NCBI RefSeq assembly: GCF_003574395.1 | Contig: NZ_KZ984536.1 | Span: forward strand, 43,322-107,321 | DNA: 64,000 bases | From: Tabrizicola thermarum | GTDB taxonomy: Bacteria; Pseudomonadota; Alphaproteobacteria; Rhodobacterales; Rhodobacteraceae | Reading direction: 5' to 3' | In this document: piece after piece, positions 1 through 8,379 of the stretch | Layout: every line of letters begins with the position of its first letter | Position numbering within the stretch: the stretch's first letter is position 1 | The notes under the pieces: generated by a model | What the model was told of the DNA's origin: nothing | What the model saw: only the letters and a program-made list of their open reading frames with translations | Databases searched by the model: none | Position numbers and translations under genes: made by a program

Positions 1-552
1 AAAGCCTCGACCATCTCCTGGTTTGAGTTCGCGATCACGTCGAGTGGGCGGTGCTCCTGCCGCATGAGCGCGATCAGGAGACAGGCTGTGAATAGCCAGA
101 AGGGCGAACCGGCAGGAAGGCTGTAGCCGCTGATCATCGCCGTCAGCCGCTCGGCCATCGGCGGATATCTCCGATTACCCCAATGGGCGTGGGTCGGCGT
201 CATCGCATGGATGATCACGGCCGCGAGCGCTATCCCCATGGCGCGCTTCTGCTGGACTTCGGCGAAGTTATGCCCGTGCTTCTTCGCATAGGCTGCAAGG
301 CCGCTCGTCATGAAGTCGCGGGCATAGGTATCGCAGGCGATTTCCTCCTCGGGCAGCGCCGAGGGGGCACTGTTGTCGGCGCAATACATGACGTGTTGGA
401 ATTCGTGTAGAAGCGAGAACGCCAGGGCGAACGCCACGAGATCGAACGCCGCCATGTGCTGGACGTCGCCCAGACTTTCACGATCGGAAGTGGGTTCGGG
501 GATATCCGCTGGCCAAGAGATTTCGGCGGTCTGATCGGCTGAAACAAGATCC
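1..552 (-). pseudogene. Lit-like phage-exclusion metalloprotease (peptidase U49 type), 5'-truncated, runs off the window
   Basis: Reading the - strand, a frame is open from the IS110 junction (about 552) to position 1 and beyond. It contains a zinc-protease motif HEFQH (coded at about 394-408), then a Glu/Asp stretch (ALPEEEIACDTYARDF) and RAMGIALA, followed by YPPMAERL. This arrangement matches my memory of Lit-type phage-exclusion proteins, which cleave host EF-Tu when a phage infects. The normal N-terminal region before HExxH is missing: in-frame coding runs straight into the IS110 left end, and no continuation is found on the other side of the element. The first internal ATG is at 455. 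It is probably a broken abortive-infection gene. The family assignment is from motif memory, not a search. Confidence 0.6.
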
Positions 553-555
553 CAT

Positions 556-1870
556 GGGCAGGTGGACGACGGCCGACTCGCTGACAGAGTGGGGTTGTTC
601 ATCGGACCAACCACTCTGGAGCCAGCCATGGAGACCACAACCGAGCGCCCTGTCGAACCGACTGCCGTCCGCACCGATCTTGGCGCAATCTTCGTCTCGT
701 TGGAACTCAGCCGTTCGAGCTGGGTCGTCACCGCGTTGTTGCCGGGCGGCGGCGAGAAGATGTCGCGCCATGCGGTTCCCGGCGGTGACATGGTCGGCCT
801 TCTTGCGCGCCTTGCGCAACTCCGGGACAAGGCGCAGGCGCGCACCGGGCGCACCTTCCCGATCATCGTGATCGAGGAGGCCGGGCTCGACGGGTTCTGG
901 ATCCACCGCGCCCTGCAGAAGCAGGGCATCGAGAGCCACGTCGTGGATCCCGCCTCGATCGCCACGTCGCGCCGGCGGCGCCGCGCGAAGACCGATCGGC
1001 TCGACGGCGAAACGCTCGTCCGGACCCTGTTGGCCTTCAAGCGGGGCGAGCCGCGGGTCTGCGCCATGGTGCGGGCGCCGAGCCCCGAGGACGAGGATCG
1101 TCGGCGCATCACCCGCGAGCGCAAGGCGCTGATCGCGGAGCGCGTCGAGCACGTCAACCGCATCAAGGGCTTGCTGCTCGCCCAGGGGGTTCGCGGCTAC
1201 GAGCCCCTGCACCGGAACCGGCGCGCCCGGTTCGAGGACCTGCGCACCGGAGACGGCCGAGATCTGCCACCCCATCTGAAGGCGCAGATCCTGCGTGAGA
1301 TCGATCGGTTGGAGCTTCTCCTCAACCAGATCAAGGCGGTGGAGGCGGAGCGCGATACCGCGCTCGCTGCGGAGCCGCAGGATCGCGAGACGCCCGCGGC
1401 GGCGAAGATGCTGCTGGATATCAGGGGCATCGGTCCGGAGGTCGCCGCGGTCCTGTGGTCGGAGGGGTTGTTTCGCCATTTCGACAACCGAAGGCAGGTG
1501 GCGGCCTATGCGGGGCTGGCGCCGACGCCATGGCAAAGCGGCGCGGTGAGCCGCGAACAGGGTGTGTCGAAGGCGGGCAATCCCAGGTTGCGATCGACGA
1601 TGATCCAGCTCGCCTGGCTCTGGCTGGGCCACCAGCCGGACTCGGCGCTCACCCGCTGGTTCCGCGCGCGCGTCGAGCAGAATGGCGGCCGCCAGCGCAA
1701 GACGGCGATCGTGGCGCTGGCCCGGAAGCTGCTGGTAGCGCTGTGGAAATACGTGACGTCGGGCGTGGTGATGGAGGGCGCCACGATGAAGCCAACGGCC
1801 GCCTGAGCACCGTGGCCGAGAAGGAACATCGAATACCGGCCCGGGCCTGATCAGCCCGGATCGGTCCAGG
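556..1870 (+). mobile_element. IS110-family insertion sequence (ends approximate)
   Basis: The element carries one DEDD transposase gene (628-1806). The left edge is placed where the Lit-like reading frame loses sense. The right edge is uncertain, because members of this family lack clear terminal inverted repeats. A hairpin with arms CCGGGC/GCCCGG (1841-1859) lies just after the transposase gene. No target duplication could be identified, as is usual for IS110 elements. Confidence 0.6.
628..1806 (+). CDS. IS110-family transposase
   Basis: A 392-residue recombinase of the DEDD/RuvC-like type. The N-terminal part carries the acidic residues of the catalytic core: an IFVSLELSRS strand, VIEEAGLDG, and the KTDRLDGE block typical of the family. 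The C-terminal part carries the transposase_20 segment with a helix-hairpin-helix motif (DIRGIGPEVAAVL) followed by AAYAGLAPTPWQSG and GNPRLRSTMIQLAWLW. The start at 628 is chosen over 562 because GGAG (618-621) sits 6 bases upstream of the ATG. The element has cut the Lit-like gene at its left. The long antisense frame over this gene is a shadow. Confidence 0.9.
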   Translation: METTTERPVEPTAVRTDLGAIFVSLELSRSSWVVTALLPGGGEKMSRHAVPGGDMVGLLARLAQLRDKAQARTGRTFPIIVIEEAGLDGFWIHRALQKQGIESHVVDPASIATSRRRRRAKTDRLDGETLVRTLLAFKRGEPRVCAMVRAPSPEDEDRRRITRERKALIAERVEHVNRIKGLLLAQGVRGYEPLHRNRRARFEDLRTGDGRDLPPHLKAQILREIDRLELLLNQIKAVEAERDTALAAEPQDRETPAAAKMLLDIRGIGPEVAAVLWSEGLFRHFDNRRQVAAYAGLAPTPWQSGAVSREQGVSKAGNPRLRSTMIQLAWLWLGHQPDSALTRWFRARVEQNGGRQRKTAIVALARKLLVALWKYVTSGVVMEGATMKPTAA

Positions 1871-2354
1871 TGGGCGAGCCGTACCAGTCCGTGGCCTGAC
1901 AACAGGACCGTAAACAAGAAGGGTGTCGCCCCCTCCGAGCCCCGCCCGCCGCACGCGGGATATTGGTGCAGCCGCTCCGAGCGGCGACCGGATGTGAGGT
2001 TGATCGTGCCCGGCAGCGGGCCGCGTCATGCAACCGGGCTCCGTTCCTGGACCGAAGGGTATGGAAGATGCCCACAGGCGATGCGTCGCCCCGCGCGAGA
2101 CGCGCGCAACGCAGCCGCCGGGACCTTGATGGCCACAGGCCCGCAGCCCGAAGCCGTCCCCATTCGGGCCAACCTGCTACACCGCACCGGCCGCGGCCCC
2201 GCCGTCGCCAGCGGATAGGTGCGCGCGCCGACGGGGCCGCGGCCTCCGCCGTGCCGGTCTCGAGCCGTTCCGGCCCGAATTCGCCATCGCACCGTGTCGC
2301 TGCCCCGTTCTCAGCGGCCTCCAAGGCCAGTGTCTCAGCTCATCGAAGGGATCA
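1807..2354. other. Non-coding stretch after the IS110 transposase
   Basis: About 550 bases without a convincing gene on either strand; open frames here are low-complexity Arg/Ala shadows. It contains a strong hairpin (arms CCGGGC/GCCCGG, loop CTGATCA, 1841-1859) and several GC-rich self-complementary runs. Part of it may be the right end of the IS110 element and part the scar joining it to the truncated methylase gene. No promoter or terminator is obvious. Confidence 0.4.
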
Positions 2355-3104
2355 ATGGCGATGCCAAAGAAACGGTTGACGAAGAAAAGCCCATGTGAGG
2401 ACTGGTCCGCGTCCTACGGCACGACATGGGACGACAGTTCGCAGGGCGCGGAGCTTTACGATGGTTTCATCGCGGCGGCCGTGGCGGAAGCCATCACCGA
2501 GGACGCCGCCTGGTACTGCTGGCACGCGTCGCGCCGCCAGGCGATGCTTGAAGCCTGCTGGGAAAAGGCGGGGGCCTTCGTCCACCAGCAGATCATCTGG
2601 GTGAAGGACCGAGGCGTCCTGACCCGGTCGCACTACCTATGGAAACATGAGCCCTGCTTCATGGGCTGGCGCAGACCGAACCGCCCGCCGAAGGTGGCCG
2701 AGGAAACGCTGCCGTCGACATGGGCGCTGCCCAGCTTCGCCAAGGACGACCGGCCCGACCACCCGACGCCGAAACCGCTCGACGCCTTCGGCATCCCGAT
2801 GCGGCAGCACGTCGCGCGGGGCGGGCTCTGCTACGAGCCGTTCTCGGGCTCCGGCTCACAGATCATGGCGGGCGAGGCCAACGGCCGCCGCGTCTTTGCG
2901 ATGGAGATCAGCCCCGCTTACGTCGACGTCGCCGTCGAACGCTGGCATGCCGAGACCAGCCGCGACGCGATCCTCGACGGCGAAGGTCGGACCTTCGCGG
3001 CCGTGAAAGCTGAACGGCTGGGCGACGACACCAACGCCCCGGCCGAAGCTCCGGCAACGGACACCGAACCCGAACCTGCGCGCAAGCGCAAGACCGCCGC
3101 GTGA
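2355..3104 (+). pseudogene. Phage DNA adenine/N4-cytosine methylase, N-terminally truncated (ParB-methylase type)
   Basis: A 249-residue frame representing the C-terminal part of a phage-type N-4/N-6 DNA methylase. The AdoMet-binding motif FxGxG (CYEPFSGSGSQI, about residues 157-168) is followed by the strand VFAMEISPAYVDVAVERW, as in beta-class enzymes. The catalytic (D/N)PPY motif that should come first, and the ParB-like N-terminal domain often fused in phage homologues, are absent. The frame starts abruptly after the non-coding IS scar, so it is most likely a deletion remnant without activity. Its stop is one base before the cytosine methylase start at 3106, as expected for neighbours in one phage operon. 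Confidence 0.7.
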
Positions 3105-3105
3105 C

Positions 3106-4287
3106 ATGCATGACCTGGCTTTACATCCCTCCGGACTTGGCTCCGGAGCCGGAGACGCATGCCTCTTCGGACTCTCCCTCTGCTCCGGCGCGGGCGGGCT
3201 CGATCTCGGGCTTGCCATCGCCATCCCCGGATATCGTGCTGTGGGCCATGTCGAACGGGAAACCTTCGCCGCAGCCACTCTCGTGGCGCGGATGGAAGAC
3301 GCGTCCCTGGATCAGGCTGCTATCTGGGACGACGTTGGAACCTTCGACGGCCGACCGTGGCGCGGCGCGGTGGACATCGTTACTGCGGGCTATCCGTGCC
3401 AGCCGTTCTCGGTCGCGGGCCGACGGCTCGGTGCCGAGGATCCACGCCACCTCTGGCCGCATGTCGCCCGCATCATCGGCGAGGTCCAGCCGCCCTTCGT
3501 CTTCCTTGAGAATGTCGCCCATCATCTCCGCCTCGGATTCCCCGAAGTCGCCGCAGGACTGGTCGGCATGGGCTACCGCCTTGCGGCAGGCCTCTTCACA
3601 GCGGCGGAAGTCGGTGCGCCCCACAAACGCGAACGGCTCTTCATCCTCGCCATCCGCGAAGGCGACGAGCTGGCCGACCCCGCGCGCCTGCTCTGGCACC
3701 CGGTCGAGTGGCGGGAACCGGACGGAACTGCTGCGGCTGTGGCCGACGCCTCGGGCCAGTGCCAACGAGAACCGGCAGACGAAGCCGACACCCTCGCAGG
3801 AAGCGGGCCAGCACGGGATGAACCTGGCGACCACGGCGGCGCTGTGGCCAACCCCGCAGATCGACAGTTTCCGCAGCCGGGGTGGCGAACGAAAGGACGA
3901 GAAAGGCCTGGACCGGATGGCGCGGGATTGGCCGACGCCTATGGCCAACGATGGTTTCAAACCGAGTGCGGGCAACCGGCGGACAGCCGACCTGACCCAT
4001 GCAGCGGGAATGTGGATGACGCCTACGGCGCGGGACCACAAGGATGGGGCGACGACACTGGCGAACACGCCGGTCAACGGCCTGCTTGGCCGCCAGGTCC
4101 TGGCGACGCCGATGGCTGGGAGCGATACCTCCGAGCCGCGCCGGACCTTGAACCCGCTGTTCGTCGAGGCGCTGATGGGCTGGCCCACCGGGTGGACCGG
4201 CTTCGCCTCTGTGGCAACGGCGTGGTCCCGTTGGTTGCGGCGTATGCGCTGCGAACTCTGGCAGTTGAACTGCTGGTCGATGGATGA
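3106..4287 (+). CDS. Phage DNA (cytosine-5-)-methyltransferase
   Basis: A 393-residue C5-cytosine methylase that would methylate phage or host DNA. Motif I is LCSGAGGLDLG (about 24-34), motif IV with the catalytic cysteine is GYPCQPFS (about 97-104), motif VI is ENV (about 131-133), motif VIII lies near GAPHKRERLF, and motif X is RLCGNGVVPLVAAYA at the C-terminus. The target-recognition region between VIII and X is Gly/Ala/Asp/Pro-rich with repeated (L/V)ADA/NPADR-like units. The gene lies one base after the truncated methylase and overlaps nothing else on this strand except the alternate frame described separately. All catalytic motifs are intact. Confidence 0.88.
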   Translation: MHDLALHPSGLGSGAGDACLFGLSLCSGAGGLDLGLAIAIPGYRAVGHVERETFAAATLVARMEDASLDQAAIWDDVGTFDGRPWRGAVDIVTAGYPCQPFSVAGRRLGAEDPRHLWPHVARIIGEVQPPFVFLENVAHHLRLGFPEVAAGLVGMGYRLAAGLFTAAEVGAPHKRERLFILAIREGDELADPARLLWHPVEWREPDGTAAAVADASGQCQREPADEADTLAGSGPARDEPGDHGGAVANPADRQFPQPGWRTKGRERPGPDGAGLADAYGQRWFQTECGQPADSRPDPCSGNVDDAYGAGPQGWGDDTGEHAGQRPAWPPGPGDADGWERYLRAAPDLEPAVRRGADGLAHRVDRLRLCGNGVVPLVAAYALRTLAVELLVDG

Positions 4288-4300
4288 GGCGGCGACATGA
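3671..4300 (+). other. Alternate (+1) frame inside the cytosine methylase with WPTP repeats
   Basis: In the +1 frame relative to the methylase, the distal half of the gene is open to a stop at 4300. It encodes repeated (L/D/S)WPTPxA units (SWPTPRA, LWPTPRA, LWPTPQ, DWPTPMA, MWMTPTA, LATPMA) and ends with LNPLFVEALMGWPTGWT and a Trp/Arg-rich tail. These WPTP repeats and the LNPxFVExLMGWPxGWT block match, from memory, the C-terminal regions of another group of phage cytosine methylases. The bases GGCCGACGCC read as ADA in one frame and WPTP in the other. It is unknown whether this frame is ever translated. Confidence 0.45.
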
Positions 4301-4521
4301 AGCAGTCCCGCACCATGTCGCTGGTCGAGTCCGTCGCCAACGTGATCGTCGGCTACGGCGTCGCCGTCGTCACGCAGGTCCTGATCTTCCCGGTCTTCGG
4401 GCTGCACACGACGCTGGCGCAGAACCTGAAGATGGGGGCGGTGTTCACCATCGTGTCGATAGCGCGTTCCTTCGCCTTGCGGCGGGTGTTCGAGGCGATC
4501 CGGATGCGGACCGCCAAATGA
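4297..4521 (+). CDS. Small phage membrane protein, DUF7220-like
   Basis: A 74-residue protein with two hydrophobic segments (about residues 13-32 and 44-58) separated by a short QNLKMG loop, and a basic C-terminus (ALRRVFEAIRMR). It resembles the DUF7220 family found next to methylases in proteobacterial prophages; the function is unknown. The start ATG at 4297 lies 9 bases after the methylase stop and is preceded by a GGCGGCGAC stretch rather than a strong ribosome site, so translational coupling is likely. Confidence 0.7.
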   Translation: MKQSRTMSLVESVANVIVGYGVAVVTQVLIFPVFGLHTTLAQNLKMGAVFTIVSIARSFALRRVFEAIRMRTAK

Positions 4522-4575
4522 TCGACCGCCGCCCCATGCGGGACGGCGGCCATCAGCTTGTCGGGGGCCGGCGCG

Positions 4576-5148
4576 TCAGGCGGCGGGGAGTTTGTACACG
4601 CGCCCCCGGTTCTCGACCTTCTCCGAGGTCACCTCGAGCCCGAGCTTCTTCTTCAGCGCCCCGGCCATCGCGCCGCGCACCGTGTGCGACTGCCATCCCG
4701 TCGCGGCCATGATCTCCTCGATGTTCGCGCCGTCCGGCGCGCGAAGCATGGCGATCAGCGTTGCCTGCTTGGTGCCCTCGCGCGGTGTCCGCGTCTTGGG
4801 CGCAGCCTCCGGTTCGGTGGGGGTGTCCGGCGCGGCCTCCTCGGTCGGCGCGTCCGTCGCGCTCGCAGGCGCGGTGTTCGCTTCCTCGGGCTCGATGCCG
4901 ATGGCGGCGAGGCCTGCGTCTGTGGCGACCAGCGTGACGCCGTGGCCGTCGCCGGTCTCGCGCCAGACGGGTTCGTCCTTGCGCATGTCGGCGTCGACCT
5001 CTTCGAGGAAGCCTTTGGCGAGCATCGCGCCGACCACCTTGGCGGCGGCGCCGCCGCGCAGGCTCTCGGGCAGCGGCAGGGCGATGTGCTCGGGCCGCTG
5101 GGCGGCGGCGCTGAGGATCAGGGCTTGGGTGTCGGAAAGCTTGGTCAT
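4576..5148 (-). CDS. DUF3489 domain protein
   Basis: A 190-residue protein with an N-terminal winged-helix-like segment (about residues 1-70), an Ala/Pro/Glu/Thr-rich linker (about 88-120) and a C-terminal DUF3489 domain (about 122-188, with EGTKQATLIAMLRAP and GWQSHTVRGAM). The C-terminal domain looks like a small DNA-binding winged helix. Such proteins are common in alphaproteobacterial prophages and plasmids, but no role is established. It is transcribed against the methylases and faces them tail to tail, with 54 bases between stops. Confidence 0.75.
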   Translation of the reverse strand: MTKLSDTQALILSAAAQRPEHIALPLPESLRGGAAAKVVGAMLAKGFLEEVDADMRKDEPVWRETGDGHGVTLVATDAGLAAIGIEPEEANTAPASATDAPTEEAAPDTPTEPEAAPKTRTPREGTKQATLIAMLRAPDGANIEEIMAATGWQSHTVRGAMAGALKKKLGLEVTSEKVENRGRVYKLPAA

Positions 5149-5238
5149 CGTCGTCTCCCGTATCGGGGCGCGCGGGATGCGGGCCCTTCTACGAGGTCGA
5201 GCCCGCCAGTCGGCGGGCGGGACCGGGAGCGGGTCGTC

Positions 5239-5463
5239 TCACTCGGCGTGTTCGCCTTCGCTGAAGGCCATGTCGGCGATTTCGCGCAGCTTCGCGCGGT
5301 AGTGGTTCAGGGTGCCGACATGGCCCCAGTTGATCTCGTCGGGGCTGGTCTCGAAATGGTCCGCGCTGAGCGCGGCGAGCCGCTCCAGCATCGCGTCGAT
5401 CTCGGTCTTTGCGACGATGAAGGCGTCGAGGGCTTTCGTGTTGTCTTGTGCGCGGCGGGTCAT
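5239..5463 (-). CDS. Hypothetical phage protein, 74 aa
   Basis: A short acidic, helical protein (TKALDAFIVAKTEIDAMLERLAAL...NWGHVGTLNHYRAKLREIADMAF) without a recognised domain. The regular heptad-like spacing of Leu/Ile/Ala suggests a small helical bundle or coiled coil. It lies 90 bases upstream of, and co-directional with, the DUF3489 gene and may share its promoter, diverging from the terminase operon. Codon use looks like its neighbours. No function is proposed. Confidence 0.6.
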   Translation of the reverse strand: MTRRAQDNTKALDAFIVAKTEIDAMLERLAALSADHFETSPDEINWGHVGTLNHYRAKLREIADMAFSEGEHAE

Positions 5464-5524
5464 CGGGTGCTCCTTGGGTCGAGTTGCATCGCTTTCTTGC
5501 AGTGACGTTCGCTCTGTCCGCGAG

Positions 5525-5543
5525 GCTTATCAACTCGATAAGC
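5525..5543. promoter_or_regulatory. Perfect 7-bp inverted repeat between divergent phage genes
   Basis: GCTTATC-AACTC-GATAAGC lies in the 111-base gap between the - strand small gene (start 5463) and the + strand terminase small subunit (start 5575). The placement suggests an operator or a transcript hairpin for the late operon. No phage regulator is present in the window to pair it with. Confidence 0.4.
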
Positions 5544-5574
5544 GCATGATCTTGAATGATAATCGGAGCCGTCA

Positions 5575-6135
5575 ATGCAGGGCATGAGCGAGCGCCAGTA
5601 CGCCGCCCATGTCGGGCTGTCGCGAGGCGCGATCCAGAAGGCGAAGACGGCCGAGCGGCTGGTTCTCTATCCCGACGGCAGCATCAATGCGGCGGCCAGC
5701 GACACGCGGCGGGCGGAGATGACGGACCCGTCGAAGACGAGGAACCCGCCCGCATCGAAGTTGAAGCCTGTCCCCGAAGCGGCGGTGGCCGCCGTCGGCG
5801 ACACGCTCCGCGAACAGGGGCTGGCGGTCCCGGCCGTCGGGGGCGGCACGACCTTTCTGCAGGCGAAGACGGCGAACGAGGTGCTGAAAGCGCAGGAGCG
5901 TCGCATCCGGCTCCAGAAGCTGAAGGGGGAGCTGATCGAGCGGGCCCGCGCGCTGGCGCTGGTGTTCCGGCTGGCGCGCGAGGAACGGGACGCGTGGGTG
6001 AATTGGCCCGCGCGCGCGGCGGCGCTGATGGCGGCGGAACTGGGCGTGGAACCGGCCGCGATGCAGAAGGCCTTGGAAAAACATGTCCGTGCACACCTCG
6101 ACGAGCTTGCCGAGGCCCGGCCTGATTTCCGGTGA
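5575..6135 (+). CDS. Phage terminase small subunit (Nu1-like)
   Basis: A 186-residue DNA-packaging protein that would recognise the phage packaging site and recruit the large subunit. Residues 1-40 form a winged-helix-type DNA-binding domain (SERQYAAHVGLSRGAIQKAKTAERL), as in Nu1 of lambda. A Pro/Lys linker follows, then a helical oligomerisation region (ANEVLKAQERRIRLQKLKGEL, about 98-118). Its 3' end overlaps the large subunit by 53 bases, the usual arrangement. This is the first gene of the late structural operon. Confidence 0.82.
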   Translation: MQGMSERQYAAHVGLSRGAIQKAKTAERLVLYPDGSINAAASDTRRAEMTDPSKTRNPPASKLKPVPEAAVAAVGDTLREQGLAVPAVGGGTTFLQAKTANEVLKAQERRIRLQKLKGELIERARALALVFRLAREERDAWVNWPARAAALMAAELGVEPAAMQKALEKHVRAHLDELAEARPDFR

Positions 6136-8086
6136 CGATGATGGCCTGACGGGCTTTGACGGCGCGGCGGAGATTCTGCGCACTTGGGGCGCGGGGCTGA
6201 CGCCGGACCCTGACCTGACGGTGTCGCAGTGGGCGGACAATCATCGGATGCTGTCGGGCCGGGCCTCCGCGGAGCCGGGGCGCTATCGCACGGCCCGCAC
6301 GCCTTACATGCGCGAGATCATGGACCGGCTGTCGCCCGGCGATCCCACGCAGCGGGTCGTTTTCATGAAGGCCGCGCAGGTCGGCGCGACCGAGGCAGGC
6401 AACAACTGGATCGGCTTCGCCATCCACCAGGCGCCGGGGCCGATGCTGGCCGTCCAGCCGACGGTGGAACTGGCCAAGCGTAACTCGCGCCAGCGGATCG
6501 ATCCGCTGATCGACGAAAGCCCGGACCTTCGGGAAAGGGTGAAACCTGCGCGATCCCGCGACGCGGGCAACACGATGCTGTCGAAGGAATTCGCGGGCGG
6601 CATCCTGATCATGACCGGCGCGAACTCGGCGGTCGGGCTGCGGTCCACCCCGGCACGGTACATCTTTCTCGACGAGGTCGATGCCTATCCGGCCTCGGCC
6701 GACGAGGAAGGCGACCCGGTCACGCTGGCCGAGGCGCGGTCGCTGACCTTCGCGCATCGGCGAAAGGTCTTCCTGGTCTCGACCCCCACCATCCGGGGGC
6801 TCAGCCGGATCGAGCGGGAATACGAGTCCAGCGATCAGCGGCGCTTCTTCGTGCCGTGCCCGCATTGCGGCCAGGCACAATGGCTGAAGTTCGACCGGCT
6901 GCGCTGGCAGAAGGGCCGCCCGGAGACGGCGGAGTATCACTGCGAGGGCTGCGACGCGGCAATCGCGGAACACCACAAGACGGCGATGCTGGAGGGCGGC
7001 GAATGGCGGGCGACCGCCGTTGCCGCCGATCCGACCACGGTCGGGTACCACCTCTCGGCGCTTTACTCGCCGATCGGCTGGCTGAGCTGGGAGCGGATCG
7101 TGCGGGCATGGGACGCAGCGCAGGGTTCGGACGAGGCGATCAAGGCGTTCCGCAACACGATCCTCGGCGAGACATGGGTCGAGACCGGAGAAGCCCCCGA
7201 CTGGCAGCGGCTCTACGACCGCCGCGAGCGCTGGACGTCCGGCATGGTGCCTGCGGGCGGGTTGTTCCTGACCGCCGGGGCCGACGTGCAGAAGGACCGG
7301 ATCGAGGTCGATGTCTGGGCCTGGGGGCGCGGACTTGAGTCCTGGCTCGTCGACCACGTCGTCATCGAGGGCGGCCCCGACCGGCACGACGCCTGGTCGG
7401 AGCTGACGGCCTTGCTGGATCGAAGCTGGCCGCATGAACGCGGTGCGCATCTTCGGATCGCGCGGCTCGCCATCGACACGGGCTACGAGGCGCCAGCGGT
7501 CTATTCCTGGTCGCGGGCGCAGGGGTTTGGGCAGGTGTCGCCGGTGAAGGGCGTCGAGGGGTTCAACCGCTCGAGCCCGGTCTCCGGCCCGACCTTCGTC
7601 GACGCGACCGAGGGCGGCAAACGCCTCCGGCGCGGGGCGAGGCTCTGGACCGTGGCGGTCTCGACATTCAAGGCCGAGACCTACCGCTTCCTGTGGCTGG
7701 CGCGGCCGACCGACGAGGACATGGCCGAGGGTGCCGCGTTCCCGCCCGGCTCAGTGCATCTGCCGCACTGGGTCGAGAACGAATGGCTTAAGCAGTTCGT
7801 GGCCGAGCAGCTGGTGACGGTGCGCACCAAGCGTGGCTTCGCCCGGCTTGAATGGCAGAAGCTGCGCGAGCGCAACGAGGCGCTGGACTGCCGGGTCTAT
7901 GCCCGCGCCGCCGCCTGGATCGCGGGCGCGGACCGGTGGCCCGACGAGAAATGGCGTGACCTCGAGGATCAACTCGGGGCGGCCCCCACCGACACCGATC
8001 CCGCCGGGCAGATCAACCGGCCGGGACAGACCCCGCAGGGCAAGCGCCGCTCCGACTGGCTCGGGCGGCGCGGAGGATGGTTCTGA
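6083..8086 (+). CDS. Phage terminase large subunit (GpA family)
   Basis: A 667-residue packaging motor ATPase and nuclease. A degenerate Walker A is seen at MKAAQVGATEAGNN (about residues 94-107) and a Walker B at YIFLDEVDAYP (about 193-203), followed by the coupling motif FLVSTPT. A CPHC...CEGC zinc-binding pair lies near residues 258-295, typical of lambda gpA-like proteins. The nuclease half contains GADVQKDRIEVDVWAWG and AIDTGYEAPAVYSW. Length agrees with the family (600-700 aa). The start at 6083 overlaps the small subunit. No frame break is seen. Confidence 0.92.
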   Translation: MSVHTSTSLPRPGLISGDDDGLTGFDGAAEILRTWGAGLTPDPDLTVSQWADNHRMLSGRASAEPGRYRTARTPYMREIMDRLSPGDPTQRVVFMKAAQVGATEAGNNWIGFAIHQAPGPMLAVQPTVELAKRNSRQRIDPLIDESPDLRERVKPARSRDAGNTMLSKEFAGGILIMTGANSAVGLRSTPARYIFLDEVDAYPASADEEGDPVTLAEARSLTFAHRRKVFLVSTPTIRGLSRIEREYESSDQRRFFVPCPHCGQAQWLKFDRLRWQKGRPETAEYHCEGCDAAIAEHHKTAMLEGGEWRATAVAADPTTVGYHLSALYSPIGWLSWERIVRAWDAAQGSDEAIKAFRNTILGETWVETGEAPDWQRLYDRRERWTSGMVPAGGLFLTAGADVQKDRIEVDVWAWGRGLESWLVDHVVIEGGPDRHDAWSELTALLDRSWPHERGAHLRIARLAIDTGYEAPAVYSWSRAQGFGQVSPVKGVEGFNRSSPVSGPTFVDATEGGKRLRRGARLWTVAVSTFKAETYRFLWLARPTDEDMAEGAAFPPGSVHLPHWVENEWLKQFVAEQLVTVRTKRGFARLEWQKLRERNEALDCRVYARAAAWIAGADRWPDEKWRDLEDQLGAAPTDTDPAGQINRPGQTPQGKRRSDWLGRRGGWF

Positions 8087-8172
8087 CATGGTGAGGACCG
8101 GTCCGCGCAGCGGATGCGAAGCTCCAGTGGAGCGTCGCAAGGGAACGAACGCACTGAGCGGGAGCGAAGGGC

Positions 8173-8379
8173 ATGAACTGGACGGAAACCGAGCTCTCGG
8201 CGCTCCGCCGCGCCTATGCCAGCGGCACGACCCGGGTCAGCTATGACGGCAAGTCGGTGGATTACGGCTCGGCCGAGGATCTGCTCGCCCGCATCCGCAC
8301 CATCGAGCGCGCCATTGCGGGCGTGGGCCGTCCGCTGCCCGTGGCGGGGCTCGCAGGCTTCTCGCGCGGGGATCGCTGA
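8173..8379 (+). CDS. Phage head-tail joining protein (gpW-like)
   Basis: A 68-residue protein of the size and form of lambda gpW, which plugs the portal and builds the site for the tail connector. It shows the usual pattern of an N-terminal helix (ETELSALRRAYASGT), a beta hairpin (TRVSYDGKSVDYGS) and a second helix (AEDLLARIRTIERAI). It lies directly before the portal gene and overlaps its start (TGATG). The 86 bases upstream carry no gene. The start has GAAGGG 3 bases upstream. Confidence 0.8.
   Translation: MNWTETELSALRRAYASGTTRVSYDGKSVDYGSAEDLLARIRTIERAIAGVGRPLPVAGLAGFSRGDR

Noticed and set aside
478-1917. Long - strand open frame over the IS110 transposase
   Set aside because: It is antisense to a well-supported transposase, is rich in Arg/His/Pro without domain signs, and results from high GC content.
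5684-7450. 588-codon - strand frame over the terminase genes
   Set aside because: It is antisense to intact terminase subunits; no recognisable domain.
8087-8172. Small gene or repeat between terminase and gpW
   Set aside because: No coding frame of useful length with a start and ribosome site; the GAGCG/GAAGG words are not a regular repeat.
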